A DNA stretch of 64,000 bases from the NCBI GenBank assembly GCA_032051265.1, contig DAMBYU010000004.1, positions 62,001-126,000 of the forward strand, read 5' to 3'. Below are positions 9,120 to 18,126 of this stretch, in pieces. Under the pieces are notes generated by a model. The model was not told where the DNA came from, did no database searches, and was given only the letters and a program-made list of their open reading frames with translations. Within the stretch, counting starts at the first letter, position 1, and every line of letters begins with the position of its first letter. Both the position numbers and the translations under genes were made by a program. This stretch comes from Dryocola sp032051265 (GTDB lineage Bacteria > Pseudomonadota > Gammaproteobacteria > Enterobacterales > Enterobacteriaceae).

Positions 9120-9682
9120 ATGGATAGCCCTTTGGCCTCATCAAGCTTTCCTTGTGCCAGTAATAACAGGTCGCAGACTTCGCGCACGGCTCCGCGTCCG
9201 CCGTTAATGCGGGTAACGTAGTCCGCACGCGGCGTCAGTAATGGATGCGCATCGGCAACGGCGACGCTCAGCCCGGACTCCGCCATCACCGGCCAGTCGA
9301 TAAGATCGTCACCGACATAAGCCACCTGTTCTGGCCGCAGGGCGAGTTTATCCAGCAGATCGCGAAAAGCCAGCAGCTTATCGGATTGTCCCTGATAAAG
9401 ATGGCTGATGCCCAAAGTTTCACAGCGGTCTTCAAGCAGCTTTGCTTTGCGACCGGTAATAATGGCGACCTCAATTCCGGAGGTGAGGGCGCAACGAATC
9501 CCGTAGCCGTCACGCACGTTAAAAGCCTTCAGCTCTTCACCGCTGTTGCCCATATAAATCAGGCCGTCTGACATAACGCCGTCGACATCCAGAATAAGCA
9601 GGCGCACTTTTGCTGCCCGCTCCATCACGCGCGCGCTCACAGGCCCATAGCAGGTGTCGAGCGACGCTTCATGGTTACTCAT
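9116..9682 (-). CDS. kdsC: KdsC, Kdo-8-phosphate phosphatase
   Basis: HAD-superfamily C0 phosphatase that makes free Kdo for lipid A/core synthesis. 188 residues, equal to E. coli. The catalytic motif LLILDVDGVMSDG has the nucleophile Asp32 and acid/base Asp34; motif II TGRK and motif III GDDLIDWPVM follow. The start MSNHEASLDTCYGPV at 9682 matches the family; 28 more codons upstream in frame run into kdsD and are not conserved. It overlaps lptC by ATGA. Confidence 0.96.
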   Translation of the reverse strand: MSNHEASLDTCYGPVSARVMERAAKVRLLILDVDGVMSDGLIYMGNSGEELKAFNVRDGYGIRCALTSGIEVAIITGRKAKLLEDRCETLGISHLYQGQSDKLLAFRDLLDKLALRPEQVAYVGDDLIDWPVMAESGLSVAVADAHPLLTPRADYVTRINGGRGAVREVCDLLLLAQGKLDEAKGLSI

Positions 9683-9698
9683 TAATTCTAATCCTTTA

Positions 9699-10685
9699 TT
9701 AAACCACGCCTGCGCGCAGCATATCGTGCATATGTACCACACCGAGCAGCTGGTCGCCATCGGCAACCAGCACTGAAGTAATATGGCGGGACTGCATCAG
9801 GTTTAAGGCATCTACCGCGAGCGTTCCCGGACGGACGCGAATACCGCCTGCTGTCATCACTTCGGCGATGTTGAGGGTATGCAAATCGACGCCCATATCA
9901 AAGACGCGGCGTAAGTCACCGTCGGTAAAGATGCCTTCGATTTTCATCAGGTCGTCACAGATAACCGTCATGCCCATATTTTTCCGGGTAATTTCCAGTA
10001 ACGCATCGCGCAGCGACGCCTCTTTGCTGACATGAGGGATTTCATCGCCGGTGTGCATGATATCGTTGACGCGTAATAGCAGTTTACGTCCCAGCGCGCC
10101 GCCGGGATGCGAAAGCGCAAAATCTTGCTGGGTAAAGCCGCGGGCTTTCAGCAGCGCGACCGCCAGCGCATCGCCCATCACCAGCGTGGCCGTGGTGCTG
10201 GTGGTAGGAGCCAGTCCCAGCGGACAGGCTTCCTGGGGAACTTTGACGCAAAGATGGATATCGGCGGCGCGGCCCATGGCGCTTTCAGGACGGCCCGTCA
10301 TGCAAATCAGCGGCACCTGAAGGCGCTTAAGCACCGGGATCAGCGCCAGAATTTCGTTGGATTCACCGGAATTAGAAATGGCGATGACCACATCCTGCGC
10401 GGTAACCATGCCCAGATCGCCGTGGCTTGCTTCACCAGGATGTACAAAAAAGGCGGGCGTACCGGTGCTGGCAAAAGTCGCCGCCATTTTTTTACCGATA
10501 TGGCCTGATTTACCCATCCCCATGACGACAACTTTGCCTGAGCAATAGAAAATTTTCTCGCAGGCCTGTGAGAAGTCTGCGTTGATATATTGATCAAGCT
10601 GCGCCAGGCCTTCACGTTCAATATTCAGGACGTCCTTACCTGCCTGTTGAAAGTCAAAACCCGGCTGTAAATCTACGTGTGACAT
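9699..10685 (-). CDS. kdsD: KdsD, D-arabinose 5-phosphate isomerase
   Basis: First committed enzyme of Kdo synthesis (ribulose-5-P to arabinose-5-P). 328 residues: an N-terminal SIS sugar-isomerase domain (GMGKSGHIGKKMAATF, ISNSGESNEI, the S/T-rich PTTSTTATLVMGDALA loop) and two CBS domains in the C-terminal 130 residues. The start MSHVDLQPGFDFQQAGK aligns exactly with E. coli. It lies 16 bases downstream of yrbG and 16 upstream of kdsC. Confidence 0.96.
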   Translation of the reverse strand: MSHVDLQPGFDFQQAGKDVLNIEREGLAQLDQYINADFSQACEKIFYCSGKVVVMGMGKSGHIGKKMAATFASTGTPAFFVHPGEASHGDLGMVTAQDVVIAISNSGESNEILALIPVLKRLQVPLICMTGRPESAMGRAADIHLCVKVPQEACPLGLAPTTSTTATLVMGDALAVALLKARGFTQQDFALSHPGGALGRKLLLRVNDIMHTGDEIPHVSKEASLRDALLEITRKNMGMTVICDDLMKIEGIFTDGDLRRVFDMGVDLHTLNIAEVMTAGGIRVRPGTLAVDALNLMQSRHITSVLVADGDQLLGVVHMHDMLRAGVV

Positions 10686-10701
10686 ATTTTCCGTTTCCGC
10701 T

Positions 10702-11679
10702 TTATCCAACGACCGGTGATGCGGCAAACCACAGCATCACTATCCATACGATGAAACCACATGTTAACAGAGCGCCCGCCGCCTTGCCGATAGCGCGAGG
10801 CCTGCGCCAGCAAAGTAGTGCGAAAATGGCACTTACCGCTAACATTACCCAGTAATCCCGCGCGAAGGCCAGAGGATCAATATCGCCCGGGGCGATGAGC
10901 GCCGGGATACCCAACACAAAAACAATATTGAAAATATTCGAACCAATGATGCTGCCGATGGCAATGTCATCTTCGCCTTTTCGCGCGCCCGCGATAGTTG
11001 TCGCCAGTTCCGGAAGGCTGGTGCCGATTGAGATAATCGTCAGGCCAATGACCAGCTCGCTGATGCCGAAAAAGTTCGCCAGCACGGTAGCGTTATCGAT
11101 AACCATGCGTGTCGCCATAGGCAAAACGATAAGCGACACCGCGAGCCAGAGATAGGCCACGGAGCGGCTGCCTTCGCGCGGCAACTCGGCCATTTGTTCC
11201 CGCGTCAGGCTGTCGTGCCCCTGCCGCTCGGCCAGGCGTGCGATCTTTAAAATAAACAGCAGATACAAAACGGCCATCGCGATAAGCAGCAGGCCGTCGA
11301 GTTGGCTTAGCCGATTATCAAAAATCAAAAATCCAGCCACCACGCTCAGAATTAACATTATGGGTAATTCGCGGCGCAGGATATCGGAATTCACGGTAAA
11401 TGGGTGTAAAAGTGCCGCAAGCCCGAGTATCAGCATAATGTTGGTGATATTGGATCCCAGCGCGGTGCCGATCGCTAAATCCAACTGGCCGTGCAGCGCC
11501 GCGGAGCCGGCGACTATCATCTCCGGCAGAGACGTGCCGATACTCACAACGGTCATACCGATAATTAACGGCGGGATCCCAAAACTGCGGCAAAGTAGAG
11601 AAGCGGCAAACACCAGGCGGTCAGCGCCATAGACCACCAGCAGTAAACCGATAATTAACAGAGCCGTAGCTAACAGCAT
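10702..11679 (-). CDS. yrbG: YrbG, inner-membrane Ca/Na exchanger family protein
   Basis: CaCA-family antiporter-like membrane protein of 325 residues with two inverted alpha repeats, each showing the GTSLPE ion-binding signature (VSIGTSLPEMIV near residue 40, ISIGTSLPELATTIAG in the second half). About ten membrane helices. The start MLLATALLIIG at 11679 matches E. coli YrbG; 27 upstream codons in frame are rejected. It heads the leftward kdsD-kdsC-lptCAB operon and is divergent from mlaF. Transport specificity is not proven experimentally. Confidence 0.94.
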   Translation of the reverse strand: MLLATALLIIGLLLVVYGADRLVFAASLLCRSFGIPPLIIGMTVVSIGTSLPEMIVAGSAALHGQLDLAIGTALGSNITNIMLILGLAALLHPFTVNSDILRRELPIMLILSVVAGFLIFDNRLSQLDGLLLIAMAVLYLLFILKIARLAERQGHDSLTREQMAELPREGSRSVAYLWLAVSLIVLPMATRMVIDNATVLANFFGISELVIGLTIISIGTSLPELATTIAGARKGEDDIAIGSIIGSNIFNIVFVLGIPALIAPGDIDPLAFARDYWVMLAVSAIFALLCWRRPRAIGKAAGALLTCGFIVWIVMLWFAASPVVG

Positions 11680-11908
11680 GCAAAATCCTTTATTAAGGTA
11701 TAATCGCCGGTCCTGGCCTGGAAAATTCCGGCTTGCGTACAGATCTGAGGTGTCTGGCAATCATGCTTAATTCTGACTTTATGCGTCCGAAAAGTAAAAC
11801 AAATGCCAGCTTTCGCTAAGTGCAGCAGGTAATATTCTGTAAAAATGAGGAGTTTCCGCTGCGTTTAAACACCATGCTTTATCAATAGACTCTTTAAAAG
11901 GAAGGATG

Positions 11909-12724
11909 ATGAGCCAGAGCGCGACGAATCTGGTCGACATTCGCGGAGTGAGTTTCTCCCGCGGCGATCGGCGCATTTTCGACAATATCTCTCTGACCGT
12001 ACCGCGGGGCAAGATCACTGCCATTATGGGGCCTTCCGGGATAGGAAAGACCACGTTGCTGCGTCTCATCGGCGGCCAAATTCCGCCGGACAGCGGCGAA
12101 ATTCTGTTTGATGGTGAAAACGTTCCGGCTATGTCTCGCTCGCGGCTATTTACCGTACGTAAGCGCATGAGCATGCTGTTCCAGTCCGGTGCGCTGTTCA
12201 CCGATCTTAACGTATTTGAAAATGTCGCCTATCCGCTGCGCGAGCATCGCCGCCTGCCGGAGCCGCTGTTACGCAGCACGGTGATGATGAAACTTGAAGC
12301 GGTTGGCCTGCGGGGCGCGGCGAATCTGATGCCGTCTGAGCTCTCCGGTGGGATGGCGCGTCGTGCGGCGCTCGCCCGTGCTATTGCGCTGGAGCCGGAC
12401 CTCATCATGTTCGACGAGCCCTTTGTTGGCCAGGACCCCATTACCATGGGGGTGCTGGTAAAATTGATCTCAGAACTGAACAGCGCTCTGGGCGTGACCT
12501 GTATTGTGGTTTCCCATGATGTTCCGGAAGTGCTGAGCATCGCTGATTACGCCTACATCGCCGCCGATCAACATATCGTGGCTGAAGGCAGCCCTGAAGC
12601 GCTGCGTGAGAATCACGATCCGCGAGTGCGCCAGTTCCTTGACGGTATCGCGGACGGCCCTGTGCCATTCCGTTATCCCGCCGCGGACTATCAACACGAT
12701 CTACTATCAGAAACAGGGAGTTAG
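11909..12724 (+). CDS. mlaF: MlaF, ATPase of the Mla phospholipid transporter
   Basis: ABC ATPase of the inner-membrane MlaFEDB complex, which keeps outer-membrane lipid asymmetry. 271 residues. Walker A GPSGIGKTT, signature LSGGMARRAALARA (variant after SGG, as in E. coli) and Walker B LIMFDEPFVGQDP are intact. Two ATGs are adjacent at 11906 and 11909; the second aligns with the E. coli start and gives the better Shine-Dalgarno spacing (AGGA plus 6). First gene of mlaFEDCB, divergent from yrbG. Confidence 0.96.
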   Translation: MSQSATNLVDIRGVSFSRGDRRIFDNISLTVPRGKITAIMGPSGIGKTTLLRLIGGQIPPDSGEILFDGENVPAMSRSRLFTVRKRMSMLFQSGALFTDLNVFENVAYPLREHRRLPEPLLRSTVMMKLEAVGLRGAANLMPSELSGGMARRAALARAIALEPDLIMFDEPFVGQDPITMGVLVKLISELNSALGVTCIVVSHDVPEVLSIADYAYIAADQHIVAEGSPEALRENHDPRVRQFLDGIADGPVPFRYPAADYQHDLLSETGS

Positions 12725-12729
12725 CGGAA

Positions 12730-13512
12730 ATGCTCTTTAATGCACTGGCATCGTTCGGACGACGCGGCTTAAAAACCTGCGCCTCGTTTGGCCGTGCCGG
12801 GTTGATGCTCTTTAATGCGCTGGTAGGGAAACCGGAATTCCGTAAGCACGCGCCGCTGCTGATGCGTCAGCTCTATAACGTCGGCGTTTTGTCGATGCTG
12901 ATTATTATCGTCTCCGGCCTGTTTATCGGTATGGTGCTCGGCCTGCAGGGCTATCTGGTGCTGACCACCTACAGCGCGGAGTCGAGCCTTGGCATGCTGG
13001 TGGCGCTCTCGCTGCTGCGCGAACTGGGGCCGGTTGTCGCCGCGCTGCTGTTTGCCGGGCGGGCAGGCTCAGCGCTGACGGCTGAAATCGGCCTGATGAA
13101 AGCCACCGAGCAGCTCTCCAGCATGGAGATGATGGCCGTCGACCCGCTACGTCGCGTGGTGTCGCCCCGTTTCTGGGCGGGAGTTATTTCTCTGCCGCTG
13201 CTTACCCTGATTTTCGTTGCCGTCGGTGTCTGGGGCGGGGCGCTGGTCGGGGTGAACTGGAAGGGAATTGATGCTGGCTTCTTCTGGTCGGCCATGCAGA
13301 ACGCCGTTAACTGGCGTCTCGATTTAGTTAACTGTGTCATTAAGAGCGTGGTATTCGCCATTACCGTAACGTGGATCGCGTTATTTAATGGCTACGATGC
13401 TATTCCGACCTCCGCAGGGATTAGCCGGGCAACGACACGTACCGTTGTGCACGCGTCTCTGGCCGTTCTTGGCCTTGATTTTGTGCTCACAGCACTGATG
13501 TTTGGGAATTGA
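12730..13512 (+). CDS. mlaE: MlaE, permease of the Mla phospholipid transporter
   Basis: MlaE/YrbE-family permease, 260 residues, about five membrane helices, with the conserved cytoplasmic segment GSALTAEIGLMKATEQLSSM that contacts the ATPase. It starts 5 bases after the mlaF stop and ends 4 bases before the mlaD start. Confidence 0.97.
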   Translation: MLFNALASFGRRGLKTCASFGRAGLMLFNALVGKPEFRKHAPLLMRQLYNVGVLSMLIIIVSGLFIGMVLGLQGYLVLTTYSAESSLGMLVALSLLRELGPVVAALLFAGRAGSALTAEIGLMKATEQLSSMEMMAVDPLRRVVSPRFWAGVISLPLLTLIFVAVGVWGGALVGVNWKGIDAGFFWSAMQNAVNWRLDLVNCVIKSVVFAITVTWIALFNGYDAIPTSAGISRATTRTVVHASLAVLGLDFVLTALMFGN

Positions 13513-13516
13513 GTTC

Positions 13517-14068
13517 ATGCAAACAAAGAAATTTGAAATTTGGGTTGGTGCGTTTCTGCTGGTGGCGCTGGTCGCCATCATCTTCCTGTGCCTGAAAGTG
13601 GCTAATGTCACCTCGCTACGCAGCGAGCCGACTTATCGCGTGTATGCCACCTTCGATAACATCGGCGGGCTTAAGGTCAGCTCTCCGGTTCGTCTGGGCG
13701 GCGTGGTTATCGGACGCGTGGATGATATCTCGCTTGATGAGAAAACTTACCTCCCGCGTGTGGCGATGGAAATCGAGAAACGCTACGACCACATCCCGGA
13801 CACCAGCTCGCTGGCGATTCGCACTTCCGGCCTGCTGGGCGAACAGTACCTTGCGATGAATCTGGGTTTTGACGACCCGGAACTGGGCTCGTCTATCCTT
13901 AAAGACGGCGGTACTATTCAGGATACGAAATCAGCCCTGGTGCTTGAAGACCTGATCGGCCAGTTCCTGTATAAGAGCGGCAACGGCGATAATCAGAATG
14001 CGCAGGCTCCCCATTCGGCGCCGGCTGAGAATGATGAAGCTGCGCCGCAGCCCGGCACGACGAATTAA
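13517..14068 (+). CDS. mlaD: MlaD, MCE-domain substrate-binding subunit
   Basis: Single-helix inner-membrane anchored MCE protein that forms a hexameric ring over MlaE. 183 residues: membrane helix at about residues 9-29, MCE domain from residue 38 (YRVYATFDNIGGLKVSSPVRL), and the pore-lining segment TSGLLGEQYLAMNLG. The start MQTKKFEIWVG at 13517 matches E. coli; the five upstream in-frame codons overlap mlaE and are not conserved. Confidence 0.96.
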   Translation: MQTKKFEIWVGAFLLVALVAIIFLCLKVANVTSLRSEPTYRVYATFDNIGGLKVSSPVRLGGVVIGRVDDISLDEKTYLPRVAMEIEKRYDHIPDTSSLAIRTSGLLGEQYLAMNLGFDDPELGSSILKDGGTIQDTKSALVLEDLIGQFLYKSGNGDNQNAQAPHSAPAENDEAAPQPGTTN

Positions 14069-14085
14069 TCAAAGAGGATATTATT

Positions 14086-14715
14086 ATGTTTAAACGTCTT
14101 GTGATGATCGCCATGCTGGTGATTGCGCCGTTTGCGATGGCGGCAGACCAAAGCAACCCTTACAAGCAGATGCAGGAGGCGGCGCAGAAAACCTTTGACC
14201 GCCTGAAAAACGAACAGCCTAAAATTCGTCAGAACCCGAACTACCTGCGTGACATCGTAGGTCAGGAACTGCTGCCATACGTGCAAATAAAATATGCAGG
14301 CGCGCTGGTTCTGGGCCGCTATTACAAAGAGGCAACACCCGCCCAGCGTGATGCGTACTTTAAGGCTTTCGAAGAATACCTGAAGCAGGCCTATGGCCAG
14401 GCGCTGGCCATGTATAGCGGTCAGACCTACCAGATCGCTCCGGAAAAGCCGTTGGGGAACGCCGATATCGTCGCTATCCGGGTGACAATTGTCGATCCAA
14501 ACGGCCGCCCACCGGTGCGCCTGGATTTCCAGTGGCGTAAAAACAGCCAGACCGGTAACTGGCAGGCTTACGACATGATTGCCGAAGGGATCAGCATGAT
14601 CACCACCAAGCAAAACGAGTGGAGTAATATTCTGCGCACCAAAGGCATCGAAGGCCTGACGGCACAGCTGAAGTCCGTCTCTCAGCAGCCGATTACCCTG
14701 GATCAGAAAAAGTAA
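14086..14715 (+). CDS. mlaC: MlaC, periplasmic phospholipid shuttle
   Basis: Periplasmic carrier that moves phospholipid between OmpC-MlaA and MlaFEDB. 209 residues with a signal peptide cleaved about residue 19 (APFAMA|ADQSN) and the MlaC/Tol-type fold (YLRDIVGQELLPYVQIKYAGALVLG). Preceded by AAAGAGGA. The stop overlaps the mlaB start (TAATG). Confidence 0.97.
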   Translation: MFKRLVMIAMLVIAPFAMAADQSNPYKQMQEAAQKTFDRLKNEQPKIRQNPNYLRDIVGQELLPYVQIKYAGALVLGRYYKEATPAQRDAYFKAFEEYLKQAYGQALAMYSGQTYQIAPEKPLGNADIVAIRVTIVDPNGRPPVRLDFQWRKNSQTGNWQAYDMIAEGISMITTKQNEWSNILRTKGIEGLTAQLKSVSQQPITLDQKK

Positions 14716-15017
14716 TGGATGAGCAGCTAAGCTGGGAACGCGCAGGCAGCACGCTGGCGCTGGCTGGTGAGCTGGATGGCGATACCGTCCAGACTCTTTG
14801 GCAGGAGCGGGCGCAGGTGATGATTGGCGTTCAGGCGCTTGACCTTGCAAAGCTGTCACGCGTGGATACGGCAGGGCTGGCATTACTCATCCATCTCGTC
14901 GCCCTTGCCAGAAAGCAGGGTAGCGAGCTGGTATTGCAGGGGGCGAGCGATAAACTCCAGACGCTGGTCAAACTTTATAACCTGCCGGATGGCCTGTTAC
15001 CCGCCTTTGCAAGCTAG
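14715..15017 (+). CDS. mlaB: MlaB, STAS-domain subunit of the Mla transporter
   Basis: Cytoplasmic STAS protein of 100 residues that binds MlaF and stimulates the complex. The conserved helix-cap loop LSRVDTAGLALLIHL, with the Asp-Thr pair needed for MlaF binding, is present. Last gene of the operon; a terminator follows 25 bases downstream. Confidence 0.96.
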   Translation: MDEQLSWERAGSTLALAGELDGDTVQTLWQERAQVMIGVQALDLAKLSRVDTAGLALLIHLVALARKQGSELVLQGASDKLQTLVKLYNLPDGLLPAFAS

Positions 15018-15041
15018 TATTTTCATAGCGTTACTCTTCGT

Positions 15042-15072
15042 GCCCTCGATCTGTTGAGATCGGGGGCTTTTT
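15042..15072 (+). terminator. Intrinsic terminator of mlaFEDCB
   Basis: G/C-rich stem (GCCCtCGATC pairing with GATCGGGGGC) with a small loop, followed by TTTTTGC. It separates mlaB from ibaG. Confidence 0.8.
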
Positions 15073-15142
15073 GCTTATTTAAGCCGACGCCACTTTCCTC
15101 TAAGATGTGTGGCTAATTCATTAACCGACGAATATATATCCC

Positions 15143-15397
15143 ATGGAAAATCATGAAATTCAGACAGTGCTGATGAACGCACTGCCCCTCCAGGAAGTCC
15201 ACGTTTCCGGCGACGGTAGCCACTTTCAAGTGATTGCGGTGGGTGAACTGTTCGGCGAGTTGAGCCGCGTGAAGAAGCAGCAGACGGTTTATGCGCCGCT
15301 GATGGAGCTTATCGCCGATAACCGCATTCATGCCGTTTCGATCAAAACCTATACCCCACAAGAGTGGGAACGCGATCGTAAGCTAAATGGTTTTTGA
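15143..15397 (+). CDS. ibaG: IbaG, BolA-family acid stress protein
   Basis: BolA-like protein of 84 residues that can share an iron-sulfur cluster with Grx4 in E. coli. The family signature HVSGDGSHFQVIAVGELF (with the ligand-type His) and the C-terminal VSIKTYTPQEW block are seen. Co-directional with murA, 53 bases upstream of it. Also called YrbA. Confidence 0.95.
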   Translation: MENHEIQTVLMNALPLQEVHVSGDGSHFQVIAVGELFGELSRVKKQQTVYAPLMELIADNRIHAVSIKTYTPQEWERDRKLNGF

Positions 15398-15450
15398 GCA
15401 ACCCGCCCTGGCGTGTTGTAAAAATTTGAATTTAATAGAGAGCTGTTGCA

Positions 15451-16725
15451 ATGGATAAATTTCGTGTGCAGGGTCCAACCCGGCTAAGCGGTGAAGTGAC
15501 GATCTCAGGCGCAAAAAATGCCGCCTTGCCGATCCTTTTCGCTGCGCTGTTGGCTGAAGAGCCGGTTGAGATCCAGAACGTGCCAAAACTGAAAGACATC
15601 GATACCACGATGAAGCTGCTCAGCCAGCTGGGAACCAAAGTTGAGCGCAATGGCTCCGTGTACATTGATGCAAGCCAGGTAAACATCTTCTGTGCGCCTT
15701 ATGATCTGGTGAAAACCATGCGTGCTTCCATCTGGGCGCTTGGCCCGCTGGTGGCTCGTTTCGGCCAGGGCCAGGTTTCTCTGCCTGGCGGCTGCGCCAT
15801 CGGCGCTCGTCCGGTCGATCTGCACATTACGGGCCTTGAGCAACTGGGTGCGGAGATCAAACTGGAAGAGGGCTACGTTAAAGCTTCCGTCCAGGGTCGT
15901 CTGAAAGGCGCGCACATCGTGATGGATAAAGTAAGCGTGGGCGCTACCGTTACCATCATGAGTGCTGCAACGCTTGCGGAAGGCACCACCATCATTGAAA
16001 ACGCCGCGCGTGAGCCAGAGATCGTCGATACGGCGAACTTCCTCAACACGCTGGGAGCGAAAATCAGCGGCGCAGGCAGCGATCGCATCACCATCGAAGG
16101 CGTTGAGCGTCTGGGCGGCGGCGTTTATCGCGTACTGCCGGACCGCATTGAAACCGGTACTTTCCTGGTGGCGGCCGCTATCTCCGGCGGCAAAATTGTC
16201 TGCCATAAAGCCCAGCCGGATACCCTGGACGCGGTGCTGGCGAAGCTGCGCGAAGCGGGTGCCGATATCGAAGTGGGTGAAGACTGGGTCAGCCTTGATA
16301 TGCACGGCAAGCGTCCGAAAGGCGTTACGGTGCGTACCGCTCCGCATCCGGGTTTCCCGACCGACATGCAGGCCCAGTTTACGCTGTTGAACCTCGTTGC
16401 CGAAGGAACCGGCGTGATCACCGAAACCATCTTCGAAAACCGTTTCATGCACGTGCCGGAGCTTATCCGTATGGGCGCGCACGCTGAAATCGAAAGCAAC
16501 ACGGTTATCTGCCACGGCGTGGAAAAGCTCTCCGGCGCGCAGGTAATGGCGACCGATTTACGGGCCTCTGCAAGCCTGGTGCTGGCAGGTTGTATCGCGG
16601 AAGGCACTACCGTTGTTGATCGTATCTACCACATCGATCGCGGCTACGAGCGCATTGAAGATAAACTTCAGGCGCTGGGCGCCAATATTGAACGCGTGAA
16701 GGGCAGCGGTAGCGTCGTCGAATAA
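15451..16725 (+). CDS. murA: MurA, UDP-GlcNAc enolpyruvyl transferase
   Basis: First committed step of peptidoglycan synthesis and the target of fosfomycin. 424 residues. The active-site Cys115 lies in LPGGCAIGARPVD, so the enzyme has the fosfomycin-sensitive residue. N-terminal ISGAKNAALP (substrate-binding Lys22/Asn23) and the PHPGFPTDMQAQF block are present. The C-terminus (VKGSGSVVE) is about five residues longer than in E. coli. A strong terminator follows. Confidence 0.98.
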   Translation: MDKFRVQGPTRLSGEVTISGAKNAALPILFAALLAEEPVEIQNVPKLKDIDTTMKLLSQLGTKVERNGSVYIDASQVNIFCAPYDLVKTMRASIWALGPLVARFGQGQVSLPGGCAIGARPVDLHITGLEQLGAEIKLEEGYVKASVQGRLKGAHIVMDKVSVGATVTIMSAATLAEGTTIIENAAREPEIVDTANFLNTLGAKISGAGSDRITIEGVERLGGGVYRVLPDRIETGTFLVAAAISGGKIVCHKAQPDTLDAVLAKLREAGADIEVGEDWVSLDMHGKRPKGVTVRTAPHPGFPTDMQAQFTLLNLVAEGTGVITETIFENRFMHVPELIRMGAHAEIESNTVICHGVEKLSGAQVMATDLRASASLVLAGCIAEGTTVVDRIYHIDRGYERIEDKLQALGANIERVKGSGSVVE

Positions 16726-16741
16726 GACATTTATCGCAAAC

Positions 16742-16770
16742 AAAACCGGGTTTTCCCCGGTTTTTTTTTG
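16742..16770 (+). terminator. Intrinsic terminator of murA
   Basis: AAAACCGGG stem pairing with CCCGGTTTT around a short loop, followed by a run of nine T. Confidence 0.9.
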
Positions 16771-16808
16771 CCATAATAGTCCCCACCCACCTCTGACCAG
16801 CAAACCGC

Positions 16809-17906
16809 ATGATCAACTCTCTCTATATCGATAACTACCGTTCCGTGCGTAAACTCTCCATCGATCTGGAGCGGCTGAACGTGGTGTTTGGCCCGAACGG
16901 TTGCGGCAAATCAAACATCTACAAAGCTATTCACCTGATTCACGGCGCGGCAACCGGGCAGCTTTCGCACTGGCTCTCTGAAGAGGGCGGGATTCAGAAG
17001 GTGATGTGGGCGGGCGATCTTGCCAGGGGTTATGCCAGCTCGCCACGCCGGATGACGCTTGCGGTTGAGACCGATAATTTCGAGTATGAATTACAGGTTG
17101 GCTTCCCCGATAAACTGCCTTATCCCACCATGTTCGATCTTGATCCTATTGTGAAAGAAGAACAAATCTGGCTGAGCGGTTTCCGCCGTCGCCCTTCTTC
17201 ATCAATCATGCACCGCCGCAATCAGACGGTATTTTTGAACGATGTTAACGGCGAGAAGGTGACGCACGCGGCCACGCTACTTGAAAACGAATCGCTGTTC
17301 GGACAGCTTGGCGAACCCCACCTCTACCCGGAAGTCTCCACCGCGCGCGAAACGCTGCGTAACTGGCGCTTTTATCATGAGTTTGATATTTCGAAAGGGG
17401 CCGGGCTGCGTTTGCCGCAGGTAGGTTATCGTTCACCGGTTCTTGGCGGTGATGGGTTAAATCTGGCGGCCGCCTTTCAGACGATTGTCGAAATCGGGGA
17501 TAGCGAACTGCTGTTTGCGGTGCTGGATGAAGCGTTTCCGGAATGCGCGTTTTTCTGCGATAACAGCGGCGGACGTTTTCAGATGATGATGCACCGGCAG
17601 GGGATTAATCGCCCGTTGGAGTCGGCCGAATTTTCAGACGGTACGCTACGCTTTCTGTGTCTGACCGTGGCGTTGCTTAGCCCGCGGCCACCGCGTTTCA
17701 TTGCGCTTAACGAGCCTGAGAATAGCCTGCATCCACAGATGCTGCCCGCGCTGGCGCGGCTTATTGCCGAAGCGAGCCTTCACACGCAAATCTGGCTAAC
17801 CAGCCATTCGCCGGCGCTGGCGCAGCTTATTGCAAAGCATACGCCGTTTACGCTTTACCAGCTGTCGATTGACAACGGGGAAACGCGGGTAAACCGCCTT
17901 TCCTGA
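16809..17906 (+). CDS. AAA family ATPase (RecF/SMC-like, function unknown)
   Basis: Protein of 365 residues with a split ABC-type ATPase fold as in RecF/OLD-like proteins: N-terminal strand NYRSVRKLSIDL, Walker A FGPNGCGKSN (residues 27-36), a middle insertion, signature-like LESAEFSDGTLRFL, and Walker B/D-loop FIALNEPENSLHPQ, then the switch WLTSHSPALAQL. The first acidic Walker B position is Asn rather than the usual Asp. No TOPRIM nuclease domain is fused and no partner gene is adjacent, so it is not a complete OLD or Gabija system. It sits between two blocks that are far apart in E. coli and converges on yhaL with 5 bases between the genes. Confidence 0.85.
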   Translation: MINSLYIDNYRSVRKLSIDLERLNVVFGPNGCGKSNIYKAIHLIHGAATGQLSHWLSEEGGIQKVMWAGDLARGYASSPRRMTLAVETDNFEYELQVGFPDKLPYPTMFDLDPIVKEEQIWLSGFRRRPSSSIMHRRNQTVFLNDVNGEKVTHAATLLENESLFGQLGEPHLYPEVSTARETLRNWRFYHEFDISKGAGLRLPQVGYRSPVLGGDGLNLAAAFQTIVEIGDSELLFAVLDEAFPECAFFCDNSGGRFQMMMHRQGINRPLESAEFSDGTLRFLCLTVALLSPRPPRFIALNEPENSLHPQMLPALARLIAEASLHTQIWLTSHSPALAQLIAKHTPFTLYQLSIDNGETRVNRLS

Positions 17907-17911
17907 TCTTA

Positions 17912-18091
17912 TTAAAGGCTGACTTCTTCCTCCGCCAGCCGCACATCCGCTTCGCTGACGATCGCTTCCAGTTCGCTCAGCATGTCGTCGTAGCTCAGTT
18001 CGGGTTCAGCGCGGGTTGATACCGCTGCCGCTGATAAAGGTGACTGCGCCACTTTCTTGTTATTTTTCCTGGTGGTGGATTTCTTACTCAT
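17912..18091 (-). CDS. yhaL: YhaL small protein
   Basis: A 59-residue protein with a Lys-rich N-terminus (MSKKSTTRKNNKK) and an acidic helical C-terminus (YDDMLSELEAIVSEADVRL) that matches the conserved half of E. coli YhaL (YEEMLSELEAIV). It lies just downstream of yhaK, as in E. coli. Function unknown; the charge split suggests a helical nucleic-acid or protein-binding peptide, which is inference. Confidence 0.85.
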   Translation of the reverse strand: MSKKSTTRKNNKKVAQSPLSAAAVSTRAEPELSYDDMLSELEAIVSEADVRLAEEEVSL

Positions 18092-18126
18092 TGAATACTC
18101 CCGGTTTTAACAGCCCGATCCATGTT

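Noticed and set aside
15505..16515. 336-codon minus-strand frame opposite murA
   Set aside because: Antisense shadow of murA produced by codon bias.
16809..17906. Gabija or OLD-nuclease defence system
   Set aside because: No TOPRIM nuclease domain and no UvrD-like partner gene next to the ATPase.
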